64,000 nucleotides of DNA from Klebsormidium nitens (GCA_000708835.1 DF237332.1:8394-72393), one strand, 5' to 3'. Shown: positions 32,131 to 46,000, counted from the first letter of the stretch. Made by a program: numbers and translations. Notes: generated by a model from the letters alone, not told the origin.

Positions 32131-34705
32131 AGGTATAAGCTATTGCGCCTCGAGAGGAACGGAGGAGAGGAAGTGTGTAGGTTCAATATTGCCTGCTGAG
32201 CCAGACCTGTCGCTGTCGATCGTCAGTAGGTGTCTCGGGCAAGGCCAAGAGCTGGCGGCTGGTAGTTAGATCGAGCAGGCCTCTGTACAGTGACTCAAGA
32301 TCTGCTGGCCCATTAGGCCGCCACTGAATTGTCAAGACCTCGAGGGAATGCACAAAGAGTCATCGGTTTACTCTCTTGCTGTTGGAAGCGATTCGCAGCC
32401 CTCATATCTCTTGCAGCAGAAGCCCGACGGCGAGCCTGACGTACGCTGCTATGGGATTGTCCGTGTAAATACGTGACGCATCTTCTTTAGTTATGCATGT
32501 CACTGGCCCGCAAAGTCATGTCACATCCGAGTGACCATCACGGTTTCATGAACCAACGGATTCAATTAATTGAGTAGTGATGTCCTTTAGTTGGTCTATA
32601 TTCGCACGCAAGATACAATGACCACCGTGGGCAGAGTTTGAGTCTGATGCCAGGCATGACAGCAGCTTCTGTGCACACGTAAGTTCATGCATGGTCAATT
32701 AGACGGCAATTGTCAATTAATGCATGATGCGCACCTTCAAGCACAACGTACAACAACTTTTACTCGATCCTCGGAATTATGTCGCGATGAACACAATGAT
32801 CGCAATATTACCAGCCGGGAGCGCACTAATGCAGCCGGTGCATACACATATATGTGAGACGTGTACCTGATTGCGACAGGAGCTAGGTTGCATCAACAAT
32901 GATGATGTGCGGTATAGCTAGTGACAGTCAGTGACTGAGATGATGGTACGATCATGTACCGTCATCACAGTCGACTGCATGTGACTGTGATGACTGCACA
33001 AGCTGAACATACACAGCTTAGTGCTACAAAGTAGATAGATGTAGAACCTTATAATGAATTGATGTTGTTGTTGTTGCTAGCCTGGAATCAAACGCTTGAT
33101 CGTTAGGTGAGGACCCGTAGATAAATCCGTCCATCACAAAATGTACACGTCTTCTTTGCCCTCTGGGCTATACCGAAAGAAACCATCACTGCATGTGGCC
33201 ACATTCGGCCGTCTCATGTTTGAGCTTCGATCAATAAAACCTCAGTTGTAATCGTCCGGCATGAGACAAAGTAACCTTGCATGATGGTTGGCCGTGTCCA
33301 ATTCAGATACATAGGCCGCCTCAGCTACATTCAACGATATCTGCCAGCATGCATGCAATCCCGGGCCTGTGATCGAGCTACTAATACGTAAAGGCATTGC
33401 AACCGGCGCGTGCATTGCATGCGTGATAAGTAATTTGTCCTGATTAACTCAGATATATGCGGTAGATATATACGATCTTGCCACCGACAGTCGTCCTGCT
33501 CATTAGTAACAACAATGTACGTTTGCTGCAGATAGCATGGTCGTCGAACTCGCACCGGCCTCATCTGCCGGGTACATGGATCCATAATCATCTCTGCAGG
33601 TTGCCATTGCTATAGATGAAGCTAGGACTCCATCGAAAGCTTGCAGAAGTGATAGTTTATGGGATCTGTCACTGAAGTATCCTGAATATTTGCGAATCAC
33701 GCGAACCCTTCCTCCTCGATGTTGAGCAACAGCTATCGTTAACATTGATGACATTCTCCTGAGTAAGCCCGTAAGTTCACGGAAAATCCCAAGGAGCTCC
33801 ACATCAATTTCACGGTGCCACCGAAACCAGGAGCTTCGCCCTATCTTCGAGTGTCTTGATGCTTGCTTTGATCGCGTCTCTCTGTCTCGTCGTCTTCGCA
33901 TCTTCCTGCAGTTGTCGATTATGACAATATCAGGTGCTTATTGGATGCTTGGTCTACCTCAAACGCAAAGTCTCTGTCTTTTGAAATACAACAAAAACAA
34001 GCAGAAGCTTAATGACTTCGCACTCCAACAAGAGCTCTAAGATAAAAACCACAGCAACGAATCGCCCACGATTCGATGACGAACTCTGAGAGTCAAATTG
34101 CATATCAAAAATTCAACATTACCGTCAACATTAAGTGATACTGTATCCGCTGAGACGCAGTGATTTGTCACCGACGATCAATTGTTTGGAGCTGAATCTT
34201 AAGCACAAGACGTAACCCTTCAGCTGTCACATATTGTCAACCTGAACCACGGTAGTCTGGCAGCAGCTGTTGGCCAAGCTGTTTTTTGAGACCCACCTTC
34301 ATGAGGTTCAGCAAGCCCGGGCCGTCGGCGCCCAGGTTCTGCCTCAGCACCTTGTCCATGTCGCCCAAGAGAGCCTGAAACAGCGTTTTGACAGTGTTTG
34401 TCACCGCCCTGGGATTAAACAGCTTGACGAGCGCTTCGACAGCGACAGCACAACAGTAAACAGCGCCATGTTTTGACATTGAAGAGACTATTTGTGATTT
34501 TAATGCTCAATGGACCGAATGAGAATCTTGAAAGTGTTTGCCAAAGCGTATTAGCACCATTAAGCTTTCAGGGCGAGCTCGCAACAGAATGAGCGGCGTA
34601 CCTGATACAAACATCCCCTCGGAGAACGGATCCAGCGTTTGTAAAGCAAGACAAAAGAGCAGCTGACAAGACTAGATTTGCGGTTCGATGTTTCACCTCC
34701 TCCAT
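32131..34705. other. Intergenic AT-richer stretch, no supported gene
   Basis: Short ORFs only. It contains many ATGCATG-like words and an imperfect hairpin at 32941-32964 (arms TGATGGTAC / GTACCGTCA, loop GATCAT). An 80-aa minus ORF at 34237-34479 (Leu/Lys-rich) could in principle be a downstream exon of the dynamin, but no clean junction was found. Confidence 0.45.
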
Positions 34706-37700
34706 TCAGAAACGGAGCTCTTTCGGAATAATGTCGATGAGGATCTTATGGATCACTTTCCAGTATGCGTACACGCTTATCTGCGAAAGGGGTAATAAAA
34801 GGTCAGGGGACTTCGCAAATCAATAAAAATGGTGGTGCTACCGCGTCTCTGAGGTAGCTCTGGCTGCTTTCGGAACAGCATACCCATTGTGGATCTGATA
34901 TTCCGTAGATGCTTTCCAACATGACCCGGTTCCGAAGGTCAGGGGACATACTCGAGACGCGGCAGCAAGAAGTACAATGCAATCTGATCGCCATTTGAAC
35001 ACTGAGGCGCCGCTTACCCTGAAATCTGTCTTTACCTGCATGACTTGGAGGGCTTGTGACGCGTTGTCAACCAATGGAGCCTTGAGGAAGCCTTCAGGTG
35101 CGTCCTCAAGGGATGCAGGAAGCTGAATAGCGTGCCCGTGTCCACAGCGCACTGTGCCATTATATGATGTCGGCCAGTTTCTTGCGTCGTGCCCGTGCGC
35201 ACATTGGAGGTCCTTGCACTCATCCAACCCCTTCGTCAGGCTGCTCACAGTGTCCATGTAGTAGTGGTTGAACGTGCACACTATGGCCTGACTCTTCTCC
35301 AGTTCCCTTTCGATGAACTTGTAGGCAGTCTGTTGGGAAGCGCCGAGTCTCTGCGAGCACATTCACAAAGAGTAACGTTGCTTTTGTGATTTTCTCAAAA
35401 TGATCAAACGTTGTGCCGATGAGGTTTTCTTCGTCGAGCTGATGTCTGTACAGCATTAACGTACCCACCGTTGAGCATGAAACGCTGAAGGATCCGGTTC
35501 TTTGCTGGTCGTGGTAAAGCGCTTGCAGCAAGCAGAAGAACAACGAAAGTACAGTTACCAAAACATGCTGTGAGAGCGTCACAAATTGTTTCACAATCTG
35601 GTTATCATATTTGTTTGTTGACTGACCTGTCCAGCCGTTTCTTTCATGGTCGTGGCCAAACCTGGCAACGACGCCGCACAGATGTCGATGACCTCGTCAG
35701 ATACCCGCAAGGTATACTCCACAACTTTCTCGAGAACTTCGAAACAGACGGGCTTGCACTTCTCCACCTCCTCGTGCAGGAGCTGTAAAGAAGAGAAAAA
35801 GGCCCACTGATCAAGAAGTCGACAAATGGTTTCTGTAACACAATTTGATTACTCAACCGACTGCGCAGTATTTGCGCGGTGCCTTTCACGGCATCAACCA
35901 GAGTCTTGCCACACGTGGCAACATCTAGCTCCAACGGATGCATCCTGCTTTTAATTTCAGACATTCTGCCAGCTATGGTTAAAGATTTGGCAACGTCATG
36001 AAAGATGATAACACGGTATGTTCTGAAGAGGGGATTGAAATCTAGCAATCGTGCATAGAGTCCTCTCAACGAGCGGGAAGCCTATTCCAGTAAGAAAGTT
36101 CCAAAACGAATCTTGTTTTCAATAGCTTAGAAAGACTGAAGTGCTTGCCGACCTGTTTGAAGACCGAGTGAGACAGGAAGTTCGCCACTGCGAATCCCAC
36201 CGTGGCTGTCTTGACCCTGTTCCTGAACCCCTCTGAGAAAAACTTGGAGGTAGCCCCTCGAAGAGTCTCCTCAAGATCCTCGAATAGCGAGTTGAGCTTC
36301 GAGGGATAGAGCATCTCCTCGTCGTCATAAAATTCAACGTGCCTGTCACCCCTCAGCATGAGGCCCTCCATGATTCGGGTCCTTTCGCTCGTGATCCGCA
36401 GAAACTCCATCATGGCTTCCGCCTCAGTCACAACGCTTGGTGGAAGCCTCTGAAGGGCGCTCTGTTTCTCCGTAAGCTTGTTCTGGAGAATGCAAGGGGT
36501 TTCAGCGATGTTACTCATAATGTTCAGTCAATTCGAGAACAGGAGAGTTGAGAAAGCAGAAGTCGTCACATCCTGTCGCTCTCCTAAGCTTTGGAGGGTT
36601 CCGCGTTCGCACTATTGACAGAAGGGGATTGAGAATTAAAACTGACTAAAGTTGTCTGTAGACCTGCGTGGATTCCAAGGTTCCAGAATCAAGCCAGCTG
36701 CCATTGGAATTCTTGGCGTTAAACATAGATAAATCTTTCAGTACTTTTCATAGTTGACAGAGACGTCGGTTCTACGATTATAACTTTTCTGGCTAGAGTA
36801 TTCCGTTCATGAGTAAACGACCCCATTCCATTCGAACACAGACTAAGATAAGCCGAAGACAAAAGTCCACGGTTTCTTTCAACCGCGTAATCTACCTATA
36901 CATGCAAGTCGGTCAAAGAGGTCGAAGGTATACCAATGAAGTCGCGAAGAACGTTCTTGCTGCAAAGAAATCAAAGAGTGAACGAGAGAAGCGGTTGTTT
37001 TCTCACGTGAAGCTGTGAGCGGATCTTTGGGAGGCTCCCGTTGATTCGCTTCCCTTGGATTGCGGTCAGGATTCTTCCAAGCGCTTCTCATCCCAACATG
37101 TCAGCATCAAGCGTCCTCAGCTTCGGATGCGAGAAGAGCAGGTCGCTCTCATACTTGGCAGCAGAGTCCTTCGGCAAGGAAGTCACATCATCTGTTGCAC
37201 GGTTGCATACCAGCACGTACCCTAGACCCACATTGACGTCATTAGCCAGGACCTGCAGAAGGGTTGAGGGGTCAGCAAAATGAATATTTTATGTTTCCTT
37301 GCTTAATCGTCAACTTTAGAAAAGGGAAACGTGTGTCTATCATCGGGGATTCTGATTTGCTGGACGATTGGAAGAAAAAAGCAAATGTTGGACGACGAAA
37401 TTCTTCCGTCCTCTATTGGAGAGTTTCATTTCAAAGTGCAATATGGAAGATGTGGAAGTAGATTATTAAGATGATCAATTCTAACAGAATGAAAACGGGC
37501 TCTAAAATCCTCTTAGATGTGACCCGAATGTGATCATGATCATATATATCGGTTGCAGAGGATGCGTGGACAGCGTTTATAGACATGGCCCAGGCATGGT
37601 TTTGCACAGACACTAATTCTGGCGGTACTGTGATGATGATGGCTTACCTTCTCGTATGCGCCGTCTGGCTCCCTGTCAACTTTGGTCACCACCGCCAGAG

Positions 37701-38310
37701 TCCGGGAGCCTTCTTGATCGACTTCCTTGGACAAGTTGAAGGACTCGCAGGTGGCCCAATCAACTTCAGCCGAGATGACGTTTAGGATTACCGTCTCTTC
37801 CGGCTTGATCTGCTCTCTTATCATGTTCACAACCTGCTGGTAAATGTCCTGCGGCTGGCCCTTGATTGGGACTCTCGTGATACCTGGCAGGTCCACAAGA
37901 GTGAGATCTGGGAGGTCGGGTCCACAGACACTCAAGTTGATAGGCTTAGGACAAACGCCCTTCTCATCACCGGCCAGGATCCGGGTCGCTTCTCTCACCG
38001 CTTCTTCCACTTCCTCATGCATTATATTCTTCTTCTCGCTCCCGTACTCAATCAAGATGTCCAGTTCTTCTGTAGACTCGCTGCTTTTGATTCTCATGAC
38101 CAATGGGACCCGCGTCACTATTCCCTTTCCTCGTGGCAGAGAGACTCCCGACAGCCGCTCAATCACAGAGCTTTTCCCACTTGACTGATCCCCGATGACC
38201 ACGATGGTAGGCAGCTTGATGCCTTCATCGGCCACGCCAATCTTCCTGAGGGTGTCTATTGTGTCTAGAAGAGGGCGCATGGTCTTCTCATAGACCTGCG
38301 TGAGCGCCAT
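34706..38310 (-). CDS. Mx/DRP4-like dynamin GTPase with in-frame TGA (possible pseudogene)
   Basis: Exons: 38310-37648, 37252-37007, 36482-36153, 35782-35627, 35350-35036, 34780-34706, all phase 0; 594 codons if read through. The ATG at 38310 begins MALTQVYEKTMRPLLDTIDT and lies just inside an acceptor (TTGTCAG), suggesting a 5'-UTR intron. The G domain is intact: P-loop GDQSSGKSS (40-48), DLPG (140-143), TKVD (209-212). The stalk follows (LTEKQSALQRLPPSVVTEAE, NFLSHSVFKQ). The GED start shows FNHYYMDTV and YAYWKVIHKILIDIIP. Exon 2 contains TGA at 37090-37088 (residue 276), yet the same frame continues with conserved stalk sequence (ALGRILTAIQGKRINGSLPK). The last exon stops after KELRF, earlier than a full GED. 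Members of this family self-assemble on membranes. The nonsense codon makes function doubtful; a sequencing error or allele is possible. Confidence 0.75.
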
Positions 38311-40593
38311 GACGCCAGGATCTGACAAGCAGAGAGGCTACTTCCGTTGAGATCGCTAATCGCTTTGTGTCGATTTGTAAAAGCTACGTCTGGTAGAAAA
38401 GAAGACGCTAGGCTTCTGAATCACTTCAATCTCCAGTCTATTATCGCAAGACGTCAAACATCCACTCCAAGCCTTCCTCTTTCCTGACCTTCAGATGATT
38501 GAATGTGAAAAGCAAATGAAGATGCCCCTGCCTGACTGTAGGAAGGTACTAGAGTACAATCTCTGTAAAGGCTAGCAAAAGACAAATGGATATGGATGGC
38601 GGATGAGTGATGGATATTAAAAGTACCAGAAATTGAGGTACGTATGCAATAGCCCTCCCGTTTATTGCGGTTGCCGCAATTGTGACGGTCGATGAACCTT
38701 TGACGTGACCGACATCGCCGGACGTTCATGTTTTGAACGCCGTTGTACCAAACACTGATATTCCGGAGGACAAACATTTTCCCTCGTCTTTCGATACCTT
38801 TGTCCTATCCCGCTTTGTATTTGTTCTGACAAGTATCCCGCCTCAGTGAGTTGCTACACCCGAGCATTTCAGTGGCCTGTCAAGAAAGAGCTGCATTTGG
38901 AGCTGATTTGAGGAACATTCTGGGGTGTGTCGAAGGGGAGGTGGCAAGCGCAGCGACGTTCGTCGGTGTGGACACGGCGTTATTTTGTTGCGACGGTCAC
39001 GTCCTGCGGCAAGATAGGTGAATCTTGTTTACTCGTGGCTTGTAGTATAGTACATCGATCAGCACAGGTGTCGGAAGATACATTTGGCCTCCAACCAAGT
39101 TTGATGAGCGCATATATTGATTTCCGCCCTATGCTTTGTTCGCTTGACGCGCCGGTCCGGAAAGGGCGACAGCATGGAGAGTGTGGGAGTGGGCCAGGTT
39201 TCCAATGTATCCAGACAGACTCCAGTATAAGACTCCTTGATTACTTAGCGCTGACATGAAACTGATATTGGTATGATAGCGAGAATGTTACGTCTATTCT
39301 GCCTTTTTGTGAAGAGACGGTGACTTCACCATCTCTTGAGCACCTTCCTTAGTATGGACGGAATCGCAGGGGCGCCCAAACAGAGGGCCACTCTCATGCC
39401 ATGATCATAGTCTTGTGTACGACTCATTGGTGCTTCAGTAGGGACACGTGTGCCATGGAAGTTTAGCGGTCACGCAGACGACAACTTCTATTTTTTGCCC
39501 CACATTATTATGGCACTATCATAGGCCATGTTCCACAGTATCCGGAAGTAGAGGCATGGAAGCTAGGTAAACAGCACAAGCGGCCACTGAAAAGCAGGCA
39601 TGATGCAAATACGAAACCACGATCGTCGATAACAAACTTTGAAGCAGGGCTGCTCATGATCGATGAAGACGATGAGGTCGTTTGAGAAATGATGAAACGA
39701 CGCGCAGGACTTCAATGAGGGCACATGTTTAGAAGAGCTAGCACTTTTCTAGCAGCAACCTGATTCTATATAAGGGAGCGTTTCGAAAGTAAAATTCTAA
39801 GTGCACAGTCTTATGCATGCTCTTGATCAACCTCAAGCTGCTTCAGAGCTTTCTCGGGTCTCTCATATGTACAGCAACTTGTCTACAACACGTGGCCCGA
39901 CTCTGCAGTAGACGGACTTCAATAGACCTGGCAAATTGGTAGGGCCCCGACCAGAGGACTCAACCTGGGCCGATGAAACACGACTCCAAAATCATATTCT
40001 CGAAGATGTTCGACAGAAATTGATCTTGTCAATCCGCATCTGGTTGTCTGGGGAAACACTGCTACGATTCTGTACGACACAACACGTTTTAGTCCTATAG
40101 ACAGCCAGATCAGGACAGAGTAGCGGCCTCTTACAGTCCTTCTGCTCGAGGAGCTCTCGTCACCACTACTGATCACCAAAAACAAGACATAAGTATGCTT
40201 GTCGAAGTGAAGCTGTTAACTTGCCGTCCCTGGTGGAGCCGGCGAGCCTTTGCCCCCGGGCTTTTTCTCAACATCTGCAGGGAAAAGCTTTGGAGATGTT
40301 TTAACGACTCGCAACTCTCAATGCAGGGTCCAACTGGAATCAGATTCACTGAAGAACAACTTTTTAGGCTAGGACTAGAGCCGGAGCATGCAGCCTTGCT
40401 TGCATGTAATGAAGAATCTCGGAGGTGGGCCCGAGGATTGAGGAGGCCAAATCATGGACCCTATTTTTCACGCATATCGATCACCAAAAGACGGACACCT
40501 GGTGGGAAACAATCTTGCAGGCCAGTCACGAAGTACAAAAGCCGCAAGCCTGAACCGCTTGGTGCGCCTGTAAAGCCCTTGTTTCCCCGAATA

Positions 40594-41246
40594 TCAGACA
40601 GCCAATGTCACGCTGTAGTGGAAATCATGCGCTGCTGCTAATGACGATGGCCTGACAAGTAAGACCAGATGAAAACTTTGAACCTCAGCTGGAAGGCTAG
40701 GAGCAGAGAAACCACTCTTGATGCAGATTTTAGTCCCAAGAGAAAGCGTCCACCTTTTCTCACCATTGCTTTTCGATGTAGGAGTTTTCAGCCACAACAC
40801 CAGCTCGTCAATCGTTTTGTTGAGCCTCTGACTCATCTCCAGCCTGGTATCATTGGCCGCTTTGATTGTCTCTTTGGCTTCTCCAACCCTTCTTTGGTAG
40901 TCTCTCAACAACTCAACCCTCTTCTCATTCATACACCTTACCTCTCCCCCACGTTAAAGATCGTCAAGCCAGAGTACCCCAGGCAATAACCCGCTGCGAA
41001 GATGCATCCAAAGAAGATTGCAACGTCTCTTTTGGACCGGGTGGAGCCGTGACCGAGCTGGCTTGGAACAACTTTGCAGCTCTGGCTGAGCTGATCCGGA
41101 AGCTGTGGCGCCCGATAGGGATCAACCGGGACGTAGTACACAATGGGACGAGGCAGATCAGGGCGGGCCCTCCTGAGGTTGTGCTTAGAAGCGGCGCCCT
41201 GCTGCGGTGGGTTGCCAACCGGCGGCATAATTGGTTTCAGTACCAT
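40594..41246 (-). CDS. Possible small gene with one TM segment; hypothetical
   Basis: A GC-rich frame starts at ATG 41246 (MVLKPIMPPVGNPPQQG), is Pro/Gln-rich for about 70 residues, then shows a hydrophobic stretch (VAIFFGCIFAAGYCLGYSG) and reaches a plausible donor (AG-GTAAGG) after 40942. The following sequence carries a second frame with coiled-coil character (RVELLRDYQRRVGEAKETIK) ending near a GTGAGA donor. The two frames do not join by an obvious intron. Family not recognised; an RNA is needed to decide whether this is a gene. Confidence 0.25.
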
Positions 41247-41559
41247 ATACTACTAGTAATGCTGCACAATTCGAGCATGTCTGAATCCGACTTGGAGTCG
41301 ATGCTGGATTCGTCCAGAGCGTGACATAGGACAAAACGTTAGGTGACGCTACGATATGACGATACTAGTGATGTTGGTATCACATGAGAGAAGCAGATCC
41401 CACTCAAATGTACTCTCCTTTTGTCTGCTAATTTCAGTCTCTCCTGCTTTGTTGCAGAATGTGCCCAAGCCTTACCCTGAAACGTTTTACAGCTGTAAAT
41501 AGGACCTTGGCGCCGCTATGCATGCACAGGGGATCACTTGAGTACGCAACCATCAAAAG

Positions 41560-41680
41560 TGCGCAAAAGTACGCGAAAGTACGCAAAAGTGCGCAAAATG
41601 ACGCAACCATCAGTATACGCAAAAGTACGCAACCATCACCAACGCGTCGGCAATCGGTGCCGTGATGGTTGCGTACTTTT
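41560..41680. repeat. GTACGCAAAA-type short repeats ending in a perfect 19-bp inverted repeat
   Basis: About seven variants of (A)AAAGT(A/G)CGC run from 41556 to 41630. ACGCAACCATCA occurs at about 41543, 41601 and 41628. The last copy, 41621-41639, is the left arm of a perfect 19-bp inverted repeat with 41662-41680, separated by 22 bp. A GC-only palindromic tract (GGCCGGCCGCGGCCGCGGGCC-like) follows at about 41689-41709. Confidence 0.75.
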
Positions 41681-43044
41681 CAAATCCGGCCGGCCGCGGC
41701 CGCGGGCCGTACGAGGGTTTGGCTGGGGTTTAGATTGCTACAACTTAAGCCGCGGAAACCAGATTGGGGCCGTTCATTTTCGGCATTTCAAGCGGACGGT
41801 TAAGTCCAAATGCTGCTCGCCACGTATCGGACGGACTACATTGACGGTGGGGCCTGAACACACTGACTGAGTGACACAACTGGATGAGGTCACATGATTC
41901 GCATTGTCCAGTCGAGAACTTGCTGGTCGATGACGGTCCTCTGCAGCCAAGCAGCACCGGTACCCTGCGCACGCTGTTCCGCTACGTGCGCGCCATCTCG
42001 TCACTGCATCTTTCTTATAACATAGGATCATCACAGTAAGCACAGAATCATGCCTCGTGTATCATTTAATAGCTGCACTAAGAAGCCAGATCACGGACCA
42101 CTGCACTTGCCAATTCGGCGTGCAATGGACCAATTGCGACATAGAAATACTATAAACTTAGATTCTGCCCTTATGAATCTCTGCTAGGAACGTGGCTCGA
42201 ATTCTAATACGAAAGGTCCGTCAGTACTTGAAGACAAGAGATGGAGTCATTATGGTATATCATGAAAAAGCTGTACCATGGCCATGCAGTCATCGAGGAA
42301 CTTGACAAAGGTAGTGCATCTCTGTTGTTCAGATTTCTTCTGTCACAAAATCTGGATATTTCCGCAACCGGTCAGAGGGGGGAAAATGATCTTTTGTGGT
42401 TCGAAAGCAGTACGGCTTCTTGATCAGAACTATCGCTTTTTTGCTGCTGCTCAACCCACAGTTGGAAATGTAGCCGTGTTTCTGATTCTGGGATGCAGTT
42501 ATACTTACCTCGTCCTATATTTCTGCGTATCCTAGTTGATCTCGGTTCATTTGTCACCTATTTGCATATCGGTAGGCTCTGCCTGAAATCTTTTGAGTGC
42601 CCGGCAACTTGACTCTTTGCGCCATGATGGTATATCCAGTGTATCCACCCAACAAAGGCAGCGGTAGCCAGGGTCTAGGTTCTAGGTCCTAGCCTTTGCA
42701 AAAGTGAACTGCGTACTCGCCATCTTTGTGGCATCTCTAGTTCTGTCTGAAAAGTGCGAGCCGATACTATATTTTTGTAGCCCATTTGCTTCTCTATCCA
42801 AGGGAAGTGAAAGCGCGTGCGGGTCAATTATCTCGTCAATGTCAAGTCCACTACTGAACAGCGCCAGTCGTCCTTAAAGTGCTTGTGGGGCTGCTACTTC
42901 GCAACCCTCTCGCAATCTGTCAACGTGCGCCCGCCCACAATTCGTGAGCCCTGACGCGCTGGTGAACCAATCATTACTCATAACATTAGCTTACTAAGTA
43001 GCAAACGCAGTTCATTCGCATCTCTCCAACTCGACAGAGCTTCT

Positions 43045-46000
43045 TCAAACCACGTCCTCCGGTGAAAAGCTCTTCTTCTCTCCGCAACCCGTCTCCTGTC
43101 CGCCGCTTCCGTTCGACGAATCAACCCGATCCGGCAGCCCGGTGATCGTCCCCCAACCCCGACCTTCCGTGCTTTCCTTGCCCGGTACCTCCCTACCGGT
43201 CCCTCCTTGGCTCGTACCTGTCTCTTCTTCGCCCCGGTGGGCCGCAATGGCGGCCCGTAACCTCGTCAGCCGATCCACCAGCTCTGCACTCCTCTGACCG
43301 TCCGATCTTCCAGCGACGCTCTCCTGGCCGTCAGTTTCGTCCCGCCCAGTCGGACCTTCTTCCGCAGGCCTTCCGCTCGCAAAGTACCCGTTGGCGCTCC
43401 CTCCGGGGGGGCTCAACGGCAGCTCAATCTGCCCCCCCGTTTCGGACGCGTCGCTGGTGGTCCGCTCCAAGAGCGCACTAACCAGCGTCGGGCTCTGCGG
43501 CTGCCCCTCTGAATCCGCCACCCCCCGGGGGCTCCTCCCGGGCGCTCTTCCCGCGCCACGTGTCAGTCGCGACACGAACGAACTCAACTTCCCCGGGAAG
43601 CCTTGCCGCGGCCGAGATCGCGGCTCAGGGCTCCGTTCCGCGGTGGTGGTTGCGCCGGCGGAAGAGGGGAGAGGGCTCGCGCGGAAGCTAGAGGGGGGAG
43701 GGTTTAGCAGGGGGTTTGGGGTCGACGCGCCTTCGGTTGGCGCGGCCGCAGTCAGGGCAGCAATCTCGTCGGAGGAGCGCGCTTGGAAGGAGCTCAGCAG
43801 AGCCTGCAAGGAAAACGAAGTTCCTACTTACGTTAGGCTACGGCATGATAAAGAACCAATCGCGAATGTCTTACTGGCGAATGTGCAACCTTTGCACGAA
43901 GCACAGCTTTCCCGTCATGCTCCGATGCAATCCTCTCAAGATCTGTCGTTGCGTCATTTGTTATGCGGAAGCCAATCTGATCCGATCAAAGCATCAAACC
44001 TCCCAAGCGCGTGCTTTCGGCACGAGACTAAAGACGCCTCTGAAACGCTTAAATCATCCATGAAAGAAACCTCTTGTCTACAAGCTTACCTGGCTCGCAA
44101 CAGCGCTGCCAGGCTCGTCCAGATTCGCCGAACTCCCCGCGTTGACAGAAACCTCCGCATTCACACCGTCCGCATTCACACTCGAGCTGCCCGCGTCCGC
44201 GGCGGCGCCGTCCGGCAGCGATACGGACGCGACCGCGACGTTGCGGACGAGCTTGCCGTCCGCGTCGAGTTCCGGCGGATTCTCGATGATGACGAAGCCG
44301 GGCGGAATGCTGCCGTCGGAGTAGAGCGGGATGTTGTGCACCTGCTCCGAAAGCGCGCGCGCAGTTAGAGGCAAAGATCGAAAGATCCACTCCAGTACCA
44401 AGGAACATCAGGGACGTATCCTGGAGCCGCTCTTTGCGAATAGTAGTCATGTCTATCTGAGTGCCATGTCGAGACGAGTCTACTGCATGGGTCGTTTGCT
44501 TTGATGGCCTTTCAGAAAGCACCAATCCCAACAGCAACGAGTTGCGACGTAAAGCTTTCTCTCTTTACGACCGCACAGACAACCGAGATTTATCGCCAGT
44601 TTTGTTCGACATTGTCGATCGGCCGTCTTTGTATTCATGCTGGACGGCTTCTTGCTCTGTGCTGTCAAACCTGCAAAGCAAAAATCACAGGCGAAGAAAA
44701 GCAGAACGTGGCACTTTGCAGGCGCGCGCGCTCACCTGCGGTGGCGCGCGCGAGCCTGGCCCGTTCCTCTGGAGCCCGTAAAGGCCGGCCGCGAGCGGGT
44801 GCTCGCCGCGCTCGAGGCTCGGCGGCTCGTGCGCGTTGAAGATGTTGGGCCGTTGGAAGCGGAGCAGGAAACTGCGCGGCAAAGAGGTTCGGCTTTACAC
44901 ACGAAAGCGAGATTTAACTACCAATTGCAGAGTCATCTGAGTGCTCATATTTCAGAAACCGGCACACTCAGCATGTATGCACGGTTTTGTTTGCTGCCAG
45001 TCTATGGTTTTTAGTGTCTGTCATGAAGGTGTGGAGCTTAATACGGTTCAAAAGCGTTCATTGGATCCATGGAGCGTGAGTTGGCGCCAATACTCCTGAT
45101 GAAGATCCTTCTAGTTTGATCCGCAGGGAGCACATCAAGATACTCTGAGGAGAGCAGATGTTGAACGAGTGTACCAAGATTGGAAATCTCGAAATATATT
45201 TTGCTTTCGCTCCCTGCCCTCCTGATGAAGGGAGCAAGCGGCTTCGAAGTAACTCGGCGCAATGTCTCCAGCGTTTTCAAGCGTTTTGAGGTACATCTGC
45301 GACATTCCTTGAAAGGGCAGGAAATGTCGTTAAAACATCAAGAGGCATGGGAAAAGTCTCGTCAACTGAATCAACATAAGTGAACCGCCAAACACAGCAG
45401 GCTTATTGTTAAGCTTCATCATCCCGTACTGTTTGGTGCTCGCACGTCGCCTCACCTGAGCGCAAAGCAGAAGCCGTACTCGATCGCCTCCGCGGCCATG
45501 ATGCGGCTCCAGGGATCGCGCTCGTCCAAAATGCTGGACAGCATCTCCAGCTGCGAACACAGATATTCGAACAAATTCAGGTGATAAGTCGTGACCCACG
45601 TGCTACCATTCAAGGAAAGCGAAAGTCGCCTGACCGGGGTTCTAGAGCATCTTTTGTCGAGCGTCTTGTTTGGAGCATCTTGTGTCGACATGGTCTTTCG
45701 AGCGCGAAAGATAGACCGGAAGCGCGGCCTAGTTGTACGATTCGAGGTACAAGCGGATACCAACAATGTCTCATATATAGTCGGCTCTAAAGTCCAAGTC
45801 AGAATGCAAGACGACGCTTTCCTTCATGATAAACCCGATGTAAGCCGTTTTTAAGTCAGACTGCGACGACGCTTTCCATCTCGATAAACCCGTGTAAGCC
45901 GTTACTTCAACAGCCGTCTCTAACTTTTACGGAAGCTAAAACTGGTAAATCTCTCCCTAACCTATTCCTCAAACTCCCCTCACCATTATCTTGGAGCAGA

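Larger units (their letters stand above)
38311..43044. other. Gene-poor interval
   Basis: No recognised gene over about 4.7 kb. It contains a possible small membrane-protein gene at 40594-41246 (minus) and the GTACGC repeat/hairpin at 41560-41680, both listed separately. A 148-aa plus ORF at 40195-40641 is not recognised and has unremarkable composition. Confidence 0.45.

Noticed and set aside
35644-36069. 141-aa minus ORF inside the dynamin locus
   Set aside because: Only its 3' part (35627-35782, another reading frame) is a dynamin exon. The rest lies in the intron, and exons 3 and 4 join directly in phase with conserved stalk sequence.
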